In this document: positions 7,752 to 16,414 of the stretch, piece by piece | Layout: each line of letters begins with the position of its first letter | How positions within the stretch are numbered: the first letter of the stretch is position 1 | Notes under the pieces: model-generated | The model's input: the letters and a program-made list of their open reading frames with translations, nothing else | The model's database searches: none | Told to the model about the DNA's origin: nothing | Program-made: the position numbers and the translations under genes | Source of the DNA: Streptomyces globosus | GTDB lineage: Bacteria; Actinomycetota; Actinomycetes; Streptomycetales; Streptomycetaceae | Assembly: GCF_003325375.1 (NCBI RefSeq) | Contig: NZ_CP030862.1 | Coordinates: forward strand, 5,089,501 to 5,153,500 | Direction: 5' to 3' | Length of the DNA stretch: 64,000 nucleotides

Positions 7752-8993
7752 ATGACCGCTATGACCCCTGGTTCCAACCTGCCGCTCGAAGCCGTCCGCG
7801 TGACGGTCGAGGTGGCCGCCCCGGTGCGGCTCGACGTCTCGGGGCTCCTCCTCGCGGCCGACGGCAAGGTCCGCTCCGACGCCGACTTCGTCTTCTACAA
7901 CCAGCCGTCCGGTCCGGGCGTCTCGCACCGCTCCGGCGGCGGGGCGGGGCCCGACTCCGTCACCGTGGACACGGCTGCGCTGCCCCCGGACATCGAGCGC
8001 GTCGTCGTCACGGCCAGTCCGGACGCGGCCGGGCAGACGTTCCAGGGCATCGAGCCGACCGCGACCGTGCGGCAGGCGGACACGGGCGCGGTGATCGCGA
8101 CGTTCACGCCGCCGCAGCTCGGGACGGAGACGGCGCTCGTGGTGGTGGAGGTCTACCGCCGCGGCGGCGCGTGGAAGGTGCGCGCGGTCGGCCAGGGGTA
8201 CGCAGACGGGCTCGCCGGGATCGCCACCGACTTCGGCGTCTCGGTGGAGGAGGAGCCCGCCGCACCCGCCGACCGGCCGGCCGCCCCCGCCCCCCTGCCG
8301 CCCGCGCCGGTGAGCCCGCCCGTCACGGTCCCGCCGCCGGCGCCCGCCCCGGCCGGACCGGTGCCCGCCGCGCCGCCCGCGGCCCCCTCGCCCGCCCCTG
8401 CCGCCGCCGGCACCGGGAAGATCAACCTGGACAAGGGCCGCGTCAGCCTCCAGAAGAACCAGACCGTCTCCCTCGTCAAGCACGGCAAGCCGCTGCTCTC
8501 CCAGGTGAGGATGGGCCTCGGCTGGGAGCCCGCCTTCCGCGGCCGCGACATCGACCTGGACGCCTCCGTCATCGCGTACGGCCCGCAGCGCAACCACATC
8601 GACAGCTGCTACTTCGGCCGGCTGTCGATCCTGGGCGGCGCCGTCAAGCACTCCGGCGACAACCTCACCGGCGAGGGCGCGGGCGACGACGAGGTGATCA
8701 CCGTAGACCTCGGCCGGCTGCCCGCGGAGGCGACCGGCCTGGTCTTCACCGTCAACTCCTTCTCCGGCCAGAAGTTCACCGAGGTCGCGAAGGCCTACTG
8801 CCGCCTCATCGACGCCGCCACCGGCGAGGAGCTCGTCCGCTTCGACCTCACCGGCGCCGAACCGCAGACGGGCGTGATGATGGCGAAGCTGATCCGGCAG
8901 TTCTCGGGCGAATGGGAGATGACGGCCATGGGCGACTTTGTGAAGTCCCGCACAGTGCGCGGCATGGTCAAGCCCGGCGCGGACGCACTCTGA
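7752..8993 (+). CDS. Tandem TerD-domain protein (stress/tellurite type)
   Basis: A 413-residue cytosolic protein made of two TerD-like domains. The first (about 10-165) is less typical at its start; the second (about 220-405) is canonical, with LGWEP, the Asp-rich DIDLDASV, IDSCYFG, and the calcium-site region HSGDNLTGEGAGDDE. A Pro/Ala-rich linker of about 45 residues joins them. TerD domains bind calcium and occur in chemical-stress gene systems; their biochemical role remains open. The gene stands alone, not in a ter operon. No clear Shine-Dalgarno precedes the ATG at 7752, so the start is likely but not proven. Confidence 0.85.
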   Translation: MTAMTPGSNLPLEAVRVTVEVAAPVRLDVSGLLLAADGKVRSDADFVFYNQPSGPGVSHRSGGGAGPDSVTVDTAALPPDIERVVVTASPDAAGQTFQGIEPTATVRQADTGAVIATFTPPQLGTETALVVVEVYRRGGAWKVRAVGQGYADGLAGIATDFGVSVEEEPAAPADRPAAPAPLPPAPVSPPVTVPPPAPAPAGPVPAAPPAAPSPAPAAAGTGKINLDKGRVSLQKNQTVSLVKHGKPLLSQVRMGLGWEPAFRGRDIDLDASVIAYGPQRNHIDSCYFGRLSILGGAVKHSGDNLTGEGAGDDEVITVDLGRLPAEATGLVFTVNSFSGQKFTEVAKAYCRLIDAATGEELVRFDLTGAEPQTGVMMAKLIRQFSGEWEMTAMGDFVKSRTVRGMVKPGADAL

Positions 8994-9093
8994 GCAGGTG
9001 GGCGGGCACGCGGAGCCACCGCGGGCGGTGAGGGCCGCCGGCGAGGTGATGGATCGCACCCGAAAAGCGGGGGTGACTGTCCGTGCCCGCCCG

Positions 9094-9099
9094 TAGCCT
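9094..9099 (+). promoter_or_regulatory. Leaderless -10 box (TAGCCT)
   Basis: TAGCCT lies exactly seven bases before the ATG at 9107, the geometry expected when transcription starts at the initiation codon. No clear -35 element is seen. Confidence 0.5.
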
Positions 9100-9106
9100 T
9101 GGAAGC

Positions 9107-9292
9107 ATGGACAGCACACTCCGGCCCGCGGGTCCCGCCCGCCCGTCCGCCGCAGAGGCGAACGAGGCGATCCGGTACCTCGTCGAGTCCAGGGTGGACG
9201 GGGAGTGGCCCTCCGAGGCCTACGAGTTCCTGCTGGAGCAGTGGGCCAACGCCGTCCGCGCCGAGGACGTCGAGGTCGCCGCCGCCCAGTGA
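9107..9292 (+). CDS. Small acidic protein, unknown function
   Basis: A 61-residue acidic protein without membrane segments. Its helical pattern SAAEANEAIRYLVESR is followed by EWPSEAYEFLLEQW. I do not recognise the family. The ATG at 9107 is preferred over the upstream in-frame GTG at 9083 because TAGCCT sits seven bases before it, which points to a leaderless message. It is convergent with the phosphatase gene, with about 30 bases between the stops. Confidence 0.65.
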   Translation: MDSTLRPAGPARPSAAEANEAIRYLVESRVDGEWPSEAYEFLLEQWANAVRAEDVEVAAAQ

Positions 9293-9323
9293 AGGGGCGG
9301 CGGCGCAGCCGTCGGCAGTGCGC

Positions 9324-10763
9324 TCAGTGCGCGCGCCGCCACGGGCCCGTGATGGCGAGCATGATGCCGGGGTCCTGGAGGCAGGCGAACAGCGTGCGCC
9401 CGTCCGGGGAGAAGCAGACACCCGTGAACTCGGAGTACTCCGGCTGCTCGGCCGTCCCGATGTTCAGCTCGTTGCGCGCCAGCGGATAGGTGCGCCCGGA
9501 TTCGGTGGCGCCGAAGAGGTGCTGGACCCCCTCGCCGTCCTCGGCGATGACCAGGCCGCCGTACGGGGACACAGTGATGTTGTCCGGCCCGTCGGCCGCG
9601 CCGCCGCCGGACGGGTCGGCGTTCACCCCGAACAGCACTTCCAGGGTGACCGTGCGCCGCTTCGGGTCGTAGAACCACACCTGGCCGTCATGGGCCGCGC
9701 CGGGGCTCTCCGAGCGGGCGAACGAGGACACGAAGTAGGCGCCGCCGTCCCCCCACCACATGCCCTCCAGCTTGCGGCCGCGCGTCACCGCGCCCTCGCC
9801 GAACTGCTTGCGGACCGACCGGGTCCGCGCGTCGCGGTCCGGGACCTCCACCCAGTCGACGCCGTAGACGGTGCCGGTCCGCGTGGCGCGCGTCAGGTCG
9901 TCGACGAAACGGCCCCGGTTGTCGAAGCACTTGGCGGCGGCGAGCACCCCGGCGTCGGGGGCGAGGGTGCGCAGGCGGCCGCGGCCGTGCCGGAAACCGG
10001 CGGGCGGCGTCCAGCGGTAGAGGAGGCCGCTGGGGCCGGAGGCGTCCTCGGTGAGGTAGGCGTGGCCGCGGCGCGGGTCGATGACGACCGCCTCGTGGGC
10101 GTAGCGGCCGAAGGCCCTGACCGGCTGCGGGTCGCGGTTGGCGCGCCGGTCGTGCGGGTCCACCTCGAAGACGTAGCCGTGGTCCTTCGTCATGCCGTTC
10201 CGGCCGGCCAGGTCCTCGGTCTCCTCACAGGTCAGCCAGGTCCCCCAGGGGGTTGCGCCGCCCGCGCAGTTGGTCGACGTACCGGCGATGCCGACCCATT
10301 CGGCGGTCTCCCCGCCCTGCCGGACCTCGACGACCGTGCAGCCGCCGGCCGCTGCCGGGTCGTAGACGAGGCCCTCGGCGAGCGGGACGGGGCGGACCCA
10401 GTCGGTCCGCCTGCCCCTCAGCTCGTGGTTGTTGACGAGGAGCGTGACCCCGCGGGCGCCGGCGAAGGCGGCGGTCCCGTCGTGGTGCGAGGGCGTGGGC
10501 TCGCCGGACTCCAGGGTGGTGACGCCGCTGTGGGTGAGGATCCGGTAGCGGAATCCCTCGGGCAGGGCCAGCACGCCTGCCGGGTCGGGCAGGAGCGGGC
10601 CGTAGCCGGGCCCGCAGGGCCGGCCCTGCGCGTCACGCTGCGTGCTGTCGTCGGCCGCCAGCGCCCCCGGGGCGGTGGCGAGCGCGCCGACCGCCCCGGT
10701 GAGCGCGACGCCCGCGCCGGCGAGGGCGGTGCGGGCGGTGAAGTCTCTACGGCTGAGCGGCAT
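9324..10763 (-). CDS. PhoX-like secreted phosphatase (DUF839, Tat substrate)
   Basis: A 479-residue exported protein. The N-terminus has a twin-arginine signal (SRRDFTARTAL, hydrophobic stretch to about residue 30, cleavage near ALA-AD). The body matches the PhoX/DUF839 beta-propeller family: LVNNHELRG, TWLTCEETED, RYAHEAVVIDP, YLTEDAS and NITVSPYGGLVIAEDG, with the Glu/Asp residues that hold Ca/Fe in known PhoX enzymes. Expected role is release of phosphate from organic phosphate outside the cell, usually under PhoP control. GGAG lies just before the ATG at 10763. I saw no clear PhoP repeat upstream, so phosphate control is inferred from the family only. Confidence 0.85.
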   Translation of the reverse strand: MPLSRRDFTARTALAGAGVALTGAVGALATAPGALAADDSTQRDAQGRPCGPGYGPLLPDPAGVLALPEGFRYRILTHSGVTTLESGEPTPSHHDGTAAFAGARGVTLLVNNHELRGRRTDWVRPVPLAEGLVYDPAAAGGCTVVEVRQGGETAEWVGIAGTSTNCAGGATPWGTWLTCEETEDLAGRNGMTKDHGYVFEVDPHDRRANRDPQPVRAFGRYAHEAVVIDPRRGHAYLTEDASGPSGLLYRWTPPAGFRHGRGRLRTLAPDAGVLAAAKCFDNRGRFVDDLTRATRTGTVYGVDWVEVPDRDARTRSVRKQFGEGAVTRGRKLEGMWWGDGGAYFVSSFARSESPGAAHDGQVWFYDPKRRTVTLEVLFGVNADPSGGGAADGPDNITVSPYGGLVIAEDGEGVQHLFGATESGRTYPLARNELNIGTAEQPEYSEFTGVCFSPDGRTLFACLQDPGIMLAITGPWRRAH

Positions 10764-11035
10764 GTGGTCTCCAGGAAGGGTGGGGGCATGCGCTGCGCGT
10801 ACGGCGGCGGCAGTCCGGGTTGCGCCGGTGGCAGGCACCGCCGCCCGTACGGGAACGGCCGCTGGTGTACCCGCGTCGCGGCGGCGCCCCCTCCCGCACC
10901 GCCGCAATGGCCGACATGCACCGCGGAACGGCGAGTTCCGCCCCAGGTGCCGCCGCCCGCGGCCCACCCGGCGCCGCCGGGTGCCGCACCGCGGCGAGGC
11001 CCCGGCACGCCGGGCCCGGGGCCGTCTCCGCAGCG

Positions 11036-11061
11036 CCGCCGCGGCCGCTGCTCCGCGGCGG
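11036..11061. terminator. Hairpin after the 525-residue protein gene
   Basis: A 9-bp GC stem with an 8-base loop lies 16 bases past the stop of the leftward unknown gene. The whole stretch 10764-11077 (314 bases) is otherwise very GC-rich intergenic sequence upstream of the phosphatase, with several smaller hairpins and no credible gene. Confidence 0.5.
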
Positions 11062-11077
11062 GCGGGCCCGGAAGGGG

Positions 11078-12655
11078 TCAGCGGGGGCGGGAGCGGGTCT
11101 TGTACGCCGCCTTGCGGGCCTGCTTCGCCGCCTGCTTGTCCGGGTGCAGGCGGCCCATCGCCTCCAGCACCTCGGCCGTCGCCGGGTGCTCGACACGCCA
11201 CGCCTGCTCGAAGAAGCCGGCATGGTGGGCCGTCAGCGACTCCATCAGCAGCGGCAGCTCCTCCGCCTCGCCCTCCCCGCCGCCGGCACCGCCGAGTTGC
11301 GCGGCGATCGTGTCGACCGCCAGCCAGTACACCAGCGCCCCGTCCGGTGCGGGTACGTCGGACGCCCCCGTCTCGGCCAGCCAGACCCGGGCCAGTCCGC
11401 CGAGTTCCGGGTCGTCCAGCACCGCCCGGACCGCCGGTTCGGCCTGCGGGCCGGCCACCGCGAGGGCCTGCTGGCAGCGCAGGGGGCCGCCCGGGTCGGC
11501 GCCGCGGGCCGCGTCGAGCAGTTCGGCGGCGGCCGCGGGGAGGTCCCGGGCGTCGAGCCACTGCCGGATCTCCGCCTCGGCGGCTGCTTCGGGGTAGTCG
11601 CAGACGGCGTCGAGCAGCGCGTCGGCGCCCTTGCCGGCCAGTTCGCCGACGGCGGGGGCGGCGATGCCGGCCTCCATGAGGCGGGCGCGGATGCCGTACA
11701 GGCCGAGGGCGGTGAGGCGGACCGTGCCGTACCGGGAGACGTCCTCCGGGTCCAGGCCCGTACGGGCGCCGGGTGCCCCGGCCGCGGGGCCGGCGGCGGG
11801 GTCCTCGTCGTCCGGGGAGAGCAGCACCGCCTCGTCGACGGGCCGGAACTCGACGAGCCCGATCGGCTCCAGCTGCCGGAACTGCCCGTCAAGCCGCATC
11901 AGTGCGTCGGCGACCCGCTCCAGGACGGCGGGGCCCGGCCCGTTGATCCCGCCCGGGGCGGCCACGGAGGCGGCGAGGACCGGCAGCGGGACCGTGCCGC
12001 CGGCCGTGCTGCGGCCGCCTGCTGTGAGGAGGTAGAGGTCGGCGAGGACGGCGTCGAGGAGGTCCGCCTCGCGCTGCGGGTTCCAGTCGAGCCGGTCGAA
12101 GTCGATGGCGCCGTCTGCGTCCAGGGCGTCGACGAGGCCGTCGAGGTCCGGGACGGCCGCATCCGCCAGGACGGCGTCGCAGGCGGCGAGCCACAGGCGA
12201 AGCACGTCGGCGGGGGCGCCGCCGATCACCAGGGCGAGGTCCTCGCCGGCCGCGGCCGTCGCGTACGGCGTCGCACCGGCCGTCGCGGCATGTCCCGCTC
12301 CGGTGGCGCCGGCGGCCTCCGCTGCCCCGTGTTCCGTTCCGCCCGATTCCGCCGCTCCGGCGCCGTCCGGCTGCCCCGTCAGTTCGACGAGGCCGATGTC
12401 CAGGGCGACCCGCCATGCACGGCTCGCATGCGCCCCCGCGCCCGGATCCTGCGGGTCGAGGCCGAGCGCGGCCGCGGCCTCCGGGAGGCGGGCGGGCGGG
12501 AGTTCGCCGGCGTCGTCGACGCGCGTGCCGGCGCCCGCCCAGCGGGCCAGCCGCACCGCTGCGGCGAAGAGCGGGGCGGCGAGGGCGTCGCGGGCGAGTT
12601 CCGCCTCGGACGGCAGCCGGACCGGCGGCAGCGTTTCGTGCGGCTGTGCGGGCAT
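11078..12655 (-). CDS. Conserved-type protein of unknown function
   Basis: A 525-residue soluble protein rich in Ala, Leu and acidic residues, without signal peptide or membrane segments. It appears to be built of helical blocks. An N-terminal segment (about 14-95) could be winged-helix-like, a low-complexity Gly/Ala/Thr stretch follows (about 100-135), and the long C-terminal half looks HEAT-like. It ends in a basic tail (HPDKQAAKQARKAAYK and onward). I recall similar uncharacterised proteins in other streptomycetes but know no function. GAGGAGA lies upstream of the ATG at 12655. It sits between a secreted phosphatase and a secreted nuclease, though it is itself predicted cytosolic. Confidence 0.75.
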   Translation of the reverse strand: MPAQPHETLPPVRLPSEAELARDALAAPLFAAAVRLARWAGAGTRVDDAGELPPARLPEAAAALGLDPQDPGAGAHASRAWRVALDIGLVELTGQPDGAGAAESGGTEHGAAEAAGATGAGHAATAGATPYATAAAGEDLALVIGGAPADVLRLWLAACDAVLADAAVPDLDGLVDALDADGAIDFDRLDWNPQREADLLDAVLADLYLLTAGGRSTAGGTVPLPVLAASVAAPGGINGPGPAVLERVADALMRLDGQFRQLEPIGLVEFRPVDEAVLLSPDDEDPAAGPAAGAPGARTGLDPEDVSRYGTVRLTALGLYGIRARLMEAGIAAPAVGELAGKGADALLDAVCDYPEAAAEAEIRQWLDARDLPAAAAELLDAARGADPGGPLRCQQALAVAGPQAEPAVRAVLDDPELGGLARVWLAETGASDVPAPDGALVYWLAVDTIAAQLGGAGGGEGEAEELPLLMESLTAHHAGFFEQAWRVEHPATAEVLEAMGRLHPDKQAAKQARKAAYKTRSRPR

Positions 12656-12753
12656 GGGGCGGTCTCCTCGCCGAGGTTGTGCGGCCGCGCCTCCGCGGCC
12701 CTCCGGCGCCCCACAGTAGACGCATTTCGGACGTGTCCGGCGCCGCTTGTTTG

Positions 12754-12797
12754 GTTCATCTCACAGTCGCCTTCCAGTTGCCCTGGAGGTCTTGACA
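12754..12797. promoter_or_regulatory. Divergent promoter region with a weak PhoP-box-like series
   Basis: The 331-base gap 12656-12986 separates the unknown gene from the nuclease gene. GTTCATCTCAC at 12754 fits the Streptomyces PhoP direct-repeat unit. The next units at 11-base steps (12765, 12776, 12787) match only in part. TTGACA at 12792-12797 is a perfect -35 hexamer, but no good -10 follows at the right spacing. Presented as a weak candidate only. Confidence 0.25.
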
Positions 12798-12986
12798 ACG
12801 TCACTGGCCACGAAGGAAATTGACGCGCGTAGACATCGGGGGACCCTTCGGGAGCCCTGCGGACCCGCGGCCGGGGGCCGTCGACCACCGCAGGCTTCCC
12901 GCCAGTTCACAGGCACCACGCACCACGTACGGCCACCGCGTACGCCCCCTCCGCTCCACTCCTCCACACACCGGAGTTCCTTGACC

Positions 12987-14831
12987 ATGCGCTCCTCGCA
13001 TTCCCGTTCCGCCGCCGTCGCGGCCGTCGTCGCCAGCGCCCTGGCCACCGGCCTGCTGGCGGGCACCGCCGACGCCGCAGAAGGCACCGCGTCCGCCGAG
13101 GCGGTACGCATCCACGACATCCAGGGCACCACCCGGATCTCCCCCCTGAACGGCAAGCAGGTCGCCGACGTCGCGGGCATCGTGACCGGCGTGCGCGCAT
13201 ACGGCTCGCGCGGCTTCTGGATGCAGGACCCCGACGCCGACGACGACGACGCCACCAGCGAGGGCGTCTTCGTCTTCACCGGCTCCGCCCCGACGGTCGC
13301 CGTGGGCGACGCGGTCAAGGTCTCGGGCCTGGTCGGCGAGTACGTCCCCGGCGGCACCAACTCGGGCAACCAGTCGATCACCCAGATATCGAAGCCGACG
13401 GTGACCGTGGTCTCCTCCGGCAACGCCCTCCCCGAGGCCGTCGCCGTCAACGAGTACACCGTCCCCGCCGCGTACGCGCCCGCGGGCGACCCGGCCGCCG
13501 GCGGCAGCATCAACGGCCTCACCCTGGAGCCCTCGCGCTACGCCCTCGACCACTACGAGGCGCTGGAGGGCATGAACGTCTCCATCCGCAACTCCCGCGT
13601 CGTCGGCGCCAGCTCGGCGCAGTACGGCGAGCTGTGGGTCACCGTCAAGGGCTGGGAGAACAACAACAGGCGCGGCGGCACCGTCTACGGCTCCTACGAG
13701 TCGCAGAACACGGGCCGGCTGAAGGTGCAGCAGCTCGCTCCCCTCGCGCAGCAGCCGTTCCCGGTGGCCAACGTCGGCGACAAGCTGACCGGCACCACCG
13801 AGGGCCCGATGGACTACAACCAGTTCGGCGGCTACACGCTCGTCGCGCGCACCCTCGGCACCGTCGCCAAGGGCACCCTCGCCCCCGAGAAGACCAAGCC
13901 GCAGGCGCAGGGCGAGCTCGCGGTCGCCACGTACAACGTCGAGAACCTCGACCCCGGCGACCCGCAGGAGAAGTTCGACGCGCTCGCGAAGGCGGTCGTG
14001 GAGAACCTCGCCTCCCCCGACATCCTGGCCCTGGAGGAGATCCAGGACGACAACGGCGCCAAGAACGACGGCACCGTCTCCGCCGAGCAGACCCTCGCCA
14101 AGTTCACGGCGGCCATCGCCGCGGCGGGCGGCCCGTCCTACCAGTGGCGCACCGTCAACCCGGAGAACAACAAGGACGGCGGCCAGCCCGGCGGCAACAT
14201 CCGCCAGGTGTTCCTCTTCAACCCCGACCGCGTGTCCTTCACCGACCGCGCCGCCGGCGACGCCGCCACCGCGACGGGCGTGACCAAGGTCAAGGGCCGC
14301 GCGGCCCTCACGCACTCCCCCGGCCGCATCGACCCGGCGAACCCGGCGTGGCAGGACAGCCGCAAGCCGCTCGCGGGCGAGTTCGTCTTCCGCGGCCGGA
14401 CGGTCTTCGTGATCGCCAACCACTTCGGCTCGAAGGGCGGCGACGAGGGCCTGACCTCCCACCACCAGCCGCCGGTGCGCTCCTCCGAGGCGCAGCGCCT
14501 GCAGCAGGCCCAGTCGGTGAACGCCTTCGTCAAGCAGCTGCTGGCCGCCGACAAGAACGCCCGCGTCCTGGCCCTCGGCGACATCAACGACTTCGAGTTC
14601 TCGGAGACGACGAAGGCGCTGGAGGACGGCGGCGCGCTGTACGCGGCGGTCAAGTCGCTGCCGAAGCGGGAGCGGTACTCGTACGTCTTCCAGGGCAACG
14701 CCCAGGTGCTGGACCAGATCCTGGTCAGCCCGGCGATCAAGTCGTACACGTACGACAGCGTGCACATCAACGCGGAGTTCGCGGTGCAGAACAGCGACCA
14801 CGACCCGCAGGTCCTGCGCTTCCGCCCGTGA
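12987..14831 (+). CDS. Secreted ExeM/NucH-type endonuclease (endonuclease/exonuclease/phosphatase fold)
   Basis: A 614-residue exported nuclease. It has a Sec-type signal peptide (cleavage near ADA-AE, about residue 31). An N-terminal OB-fold-like region (about 40-200) contains GFWMQDPDADDDDATSEG. A DNase I-like catalytic domain (about 310-614) carries ATYNVENL, LALEEIQD, NHFGSKGGD, ALGDINDF and SDHDPQ, covering the metal-binding Asn/Glu, catalytic His and the final Asp-His pair. Expected role is degradation of extracellular DNA for nutrients. ATG 12987 is chosen because it begins the signal peptide and has GGAG ten bases upstream. Confidence 0.88.
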   Translation: MRSSHSRSAAVAAVVASALATGLLAGTADAAEGTASAEAVRIHDIQGTTRISPLNGKQVADVAGIVTGVRAYGSRGFWMQDPDADDDDATSEGVFVFTGSAPTVAVGDAVKVSGLVGEYVPGGTNSGNQSITQISKPTVTVVSSGNALPEAVAVNEYTVPAAYAPAGDPAAGGSINGLTLEPSRYALDHYEALEGMNVSIRNSRVVGASSAQYGELWVTVKGWENNNRRGGTVYGSYESQNTGRLKVQQLAPLAQQPFPVANVGDKLTGTTEGPMDYNQFGGYTLVARTLGTVAKGTLAPEKTKPQAQGELAVATYNVENLDPGDPQEKFDALAKAVVENLASPDILALEEIQDDNGAKNDGTVSAEQTLAKFTAAIAAAGGPSYQWRTVNPENNKDGGQPGGNIRQVFLFNPDRVSFTDRAAGDAATATGVTKVKGRAALTHSPGRIDPANPAWQDSRKPLAGEFVFRGRTVFVIANHFGSKGGDEGLTSHHQPPVRSSEAQRLQQAQSVNAFVKQLLAADKNARVLALGDINDFEFSETTKALEDGGALYAAVKSLPKRERYSYVFQGNAQVLDQILVSPAIKSYTYDSVHINAEFAVQNSDHDPQVLRFRP

Positions 14832-14849
14832 CGGCGGGCAGGTGACCCG

Positions 14850-14901
14850 GGGCCCGGCCGCCTCCTCCGGCCCCCGTACGGGGGCCGGCGCGGTCGGGCC
14901 C
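14850..14901. terminator. Double-stem terminator after the nuclease gene
   Basis: A perfect 22-bp palindrome (14867-14888, core CCCCCGTACGGGGG) is nested inside an outer 11-bp stem (GGGCCCGGCCG and complement, one G-T pair). The rest of 14832-15056 holds only the upstream region of the next small gene. Confidence 0.75.
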
Positions 14902-15056
14902 GCGGCGTTCGGCGGGAGGGGACCGGCGGCCTCAGGGGCGAGATGGGGAGTTTGCGCCCTGGAGTGACGCTCGACACATCATGACCCGTTCGACCCGGGT
15001 TGTGGTGTTGAGTATCCCCACGCTCGATCCTGTCCCCCGTCCTTCAGGAGGACCGC

Positions 15057-15317
15057 GTGTTCCCCTCCGTCTCCCTCGCCCAGGAGGTCGGCCTCGCCGT
15101 CCTCTTCGCGGCCGCACTCGCGTGCGTGGCCGGATTCGGCCGCATCCTGTGGGGCGCCCGGCTGCACCATCCCGAGCCCGCCGCCACCGCCGCCGAGGGC
15201 CTGGCCGCCCTTCCCGCCCAGCGGGTCGCGGCGGGGCACCCGATGGAGACGGTGGAACTGACCGAGGCGGAGGAGGAGGCCTTCGCGGGCCTCGTCCGCA
15301 CCATCGCCCTGCGCTGA
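15057..15317 (+). CDS. Small single-pass membrane protein, unknown function
   Basis: An 86-residue protein with one hydrophobic helix (about 8-30) and a soluble acidic C-terminal half ending in ELTEAEEEAFAGLVRTIAL. AGGAGGA at 15046-15052 fixes the GTG start at 15057. It stands alone, convergent with dapD, with a shared hairpin between. I do not recognise a family; the C-terminal helix could be a protein-interaction segment on the cytosolic side. Confidence 0.7.
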   Translation: MFPSVSLAQEVGLAVLFAAALACVAGFGRILWGARLHHPEPAATAAEGLAALPAQRVAAGHPMETVELTEAEEEAFAGLVRTIALR

Positions 15318-15363
15318 CCCGGCCGCGGCGCCTGCACCTGCGCCCGCGCCGGCCCCGGACACG

Positions 15364-15404
15364 CCTGCGGGCGCTCCCCCGCTCGGGGTGGGAGCGCCCG
15401 CAGG
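15364..15404. terminator. Bidirectional terminator between convergent genes
   Basis: A perfect 15-bp stem, CCTGCGGGCGCTCCC with its complement and an 11-base loop, lies between the ends of the small membrane protein gene and dapD. Confidence 0.85.
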
Positions 15405-15421
15405 CCGGTTGCGGCAGTGCC

Positions 15422-16402
15422 TCAGTTGTGGCTGTGCAGGACCTCGTTCAGGCCGCCCCAGACCGCGTTGTTCGGCCGGGCCTCCACGGTGCCGGTGACC
15501 GAGTTGCGGCGGAAGAGGATGTTGCTGGCGCCGGACAGCTCCAGCGCCTTGACGATCTGGCCGTCCGGCAGCGTCACGCGGGTGCCCGCGGTGACGTACA
15601 GCCCGGCCTCGACGATGCACTCGTCGCCCAGCGCGATGCCGACGCCCGCCTCGGCGCCGATCAGGCAGCGCTCGCCGATCGAGATGATCTGCTTGCCTCC
15701 GCCGGAGAGGGTGCCCATGGTGGACGCGCCGCCGCCGATGTCGGAGCCGTCGCCGATGACGACGCCCGCGGAGATGCGGCCCTCGACCATGGACGTGCCG
15801 AGCGTGCCGGCGTTGAAGTTGACGAAGCCCTCGTGCATGACGGTGGTGCCCTCGGCGAGGTGCGCGCCCAGGCGGACCCGGTCCGCGTCGGCGATGCGCA
15901 CGCCCTTGGGGGCCACGTAGTCCGTCATCCGCGGGAACTTGTCGATCGAGGTGACCTGGAGGTGCAGGCCCGCGCCGCGCGCGTTCAGGCGCACCGTCTC
16001 CACCTGGTCGACGGCGACGGGGCCGAGCGAGGTCCAGGCGACGTTGGCGAGGAGGCCGAAGACGCCGTCGAGGTTCTGCCCGTGCGGCTTGACCAGGCGG
16101 TGGCTGAGGAGGTGCAGGCGCAGGTAGGCGTCGTGCGCGTCGAGCGGCTTGTCCTCCAGGGAGGCGATCACGGTGCGGACGGCTACGACCTCGACCCCGC
16201 GGACCTCGTCCTTGCGGATCGCCTGGGACGCGGCGGTGCCCAGCAGCTTCACGGCCTGCTCGGCGGTGAGGCGCTCGGTGCCGGCCGGGCCGGGCTCGTC
16301 GGCGAGCGCGGGGGCGGGGAACCAGGTGTCGAGAACGGTGCCGTCGGCGGCGAGGGTGGCAAGTCCGGCGGCGACGGCGCCGGTGGTACGCGTGGCAGTC
16401 AT
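15422..16402 (-). CDS. dapD: Tetrahydrodipicolinate N-succinyltransferase
   Basis: A 326-residue cytosolic enzyme that succinylates tetrahydrodipicolinate in the succinylase branch of lysine and meso-diaminopimelate synthesis, so it feeds the cell wall. The C-terminal half shows the left-handed beta-helix hexapeptide pattern (RIADADRVRLGAHLAEG, then MVEGRISAGVVIGDGSDIGGG), and the signature GGASTMGTLSGGG is present. Size and motifs fit the actinobacterial DapD form. TAGGTT six bases before the ATG suggests a nearly leaderless message. The gene appears monocistronic; dapE is not in the window. Confidence 0.93.
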   Translation of the reverse strand: MTATRTTGAVAAGLATLAADGTVLDTWFPAPALADEPGPAGTERLTAEQAVKLLGTAASQAIRKDEVRGVEVVAVRTVIASLEDKPLDAHDAYLRLHLLSHRLVKPHGQNLDGVFGLLANVAWTSLGPVAVDQVETVRLNARGAGLHLQVTSIDKFPRMTDYVAPKGVRIADADRVRLGAHLAEGTTVMHEGFVNFNAGTLGTSMVEGRISAGVVIGDGSDIGGGASTMGTLSGGGKQIISIGERCLIGAEAGVGIALGDECIVEAGLYVTAGTRVTLPDGQIVKALELSGASNILFRRNSVTGTVEARPNNAVWGGLNEVLHSHN

Positions 16403-16408
16403 GTCGGA

Positions 16409-16414
16409 AACCTA
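16409..16414 (-). promoter_or_regulatory. Possible -10 box of dapD (TAGGTT)
   Basis: TAGGTT lies six bases before the dapD ATG on the minus strand, one base closer than the seven-base spacing of the other leaderless candidates. It overlaps the end of the neighbouring MFS gene. Confidence 0.35.

Noticed and set aside
8999..9092. 11-bp inverted repeat GGGCGGGCACG / CGTGCCCGCCC
   Set aside because: The arms are over 70 bases apart in GC-rich DNA and it has no clear function; not listed as a terminator.
12747..12986. Longer N-terminal extension of the nuclease
   Set aside because: It would place about 80 residues before a clear signal peptide and covers the divergent promoter region; the ATG at 12987 fits.
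14987..15010. tRNA T-arm-like sequence near CCCGTTCGACCCGGG
   Set aside because: No acceptor, D or anticodon arm can be formed around it; isolated resemblance only.
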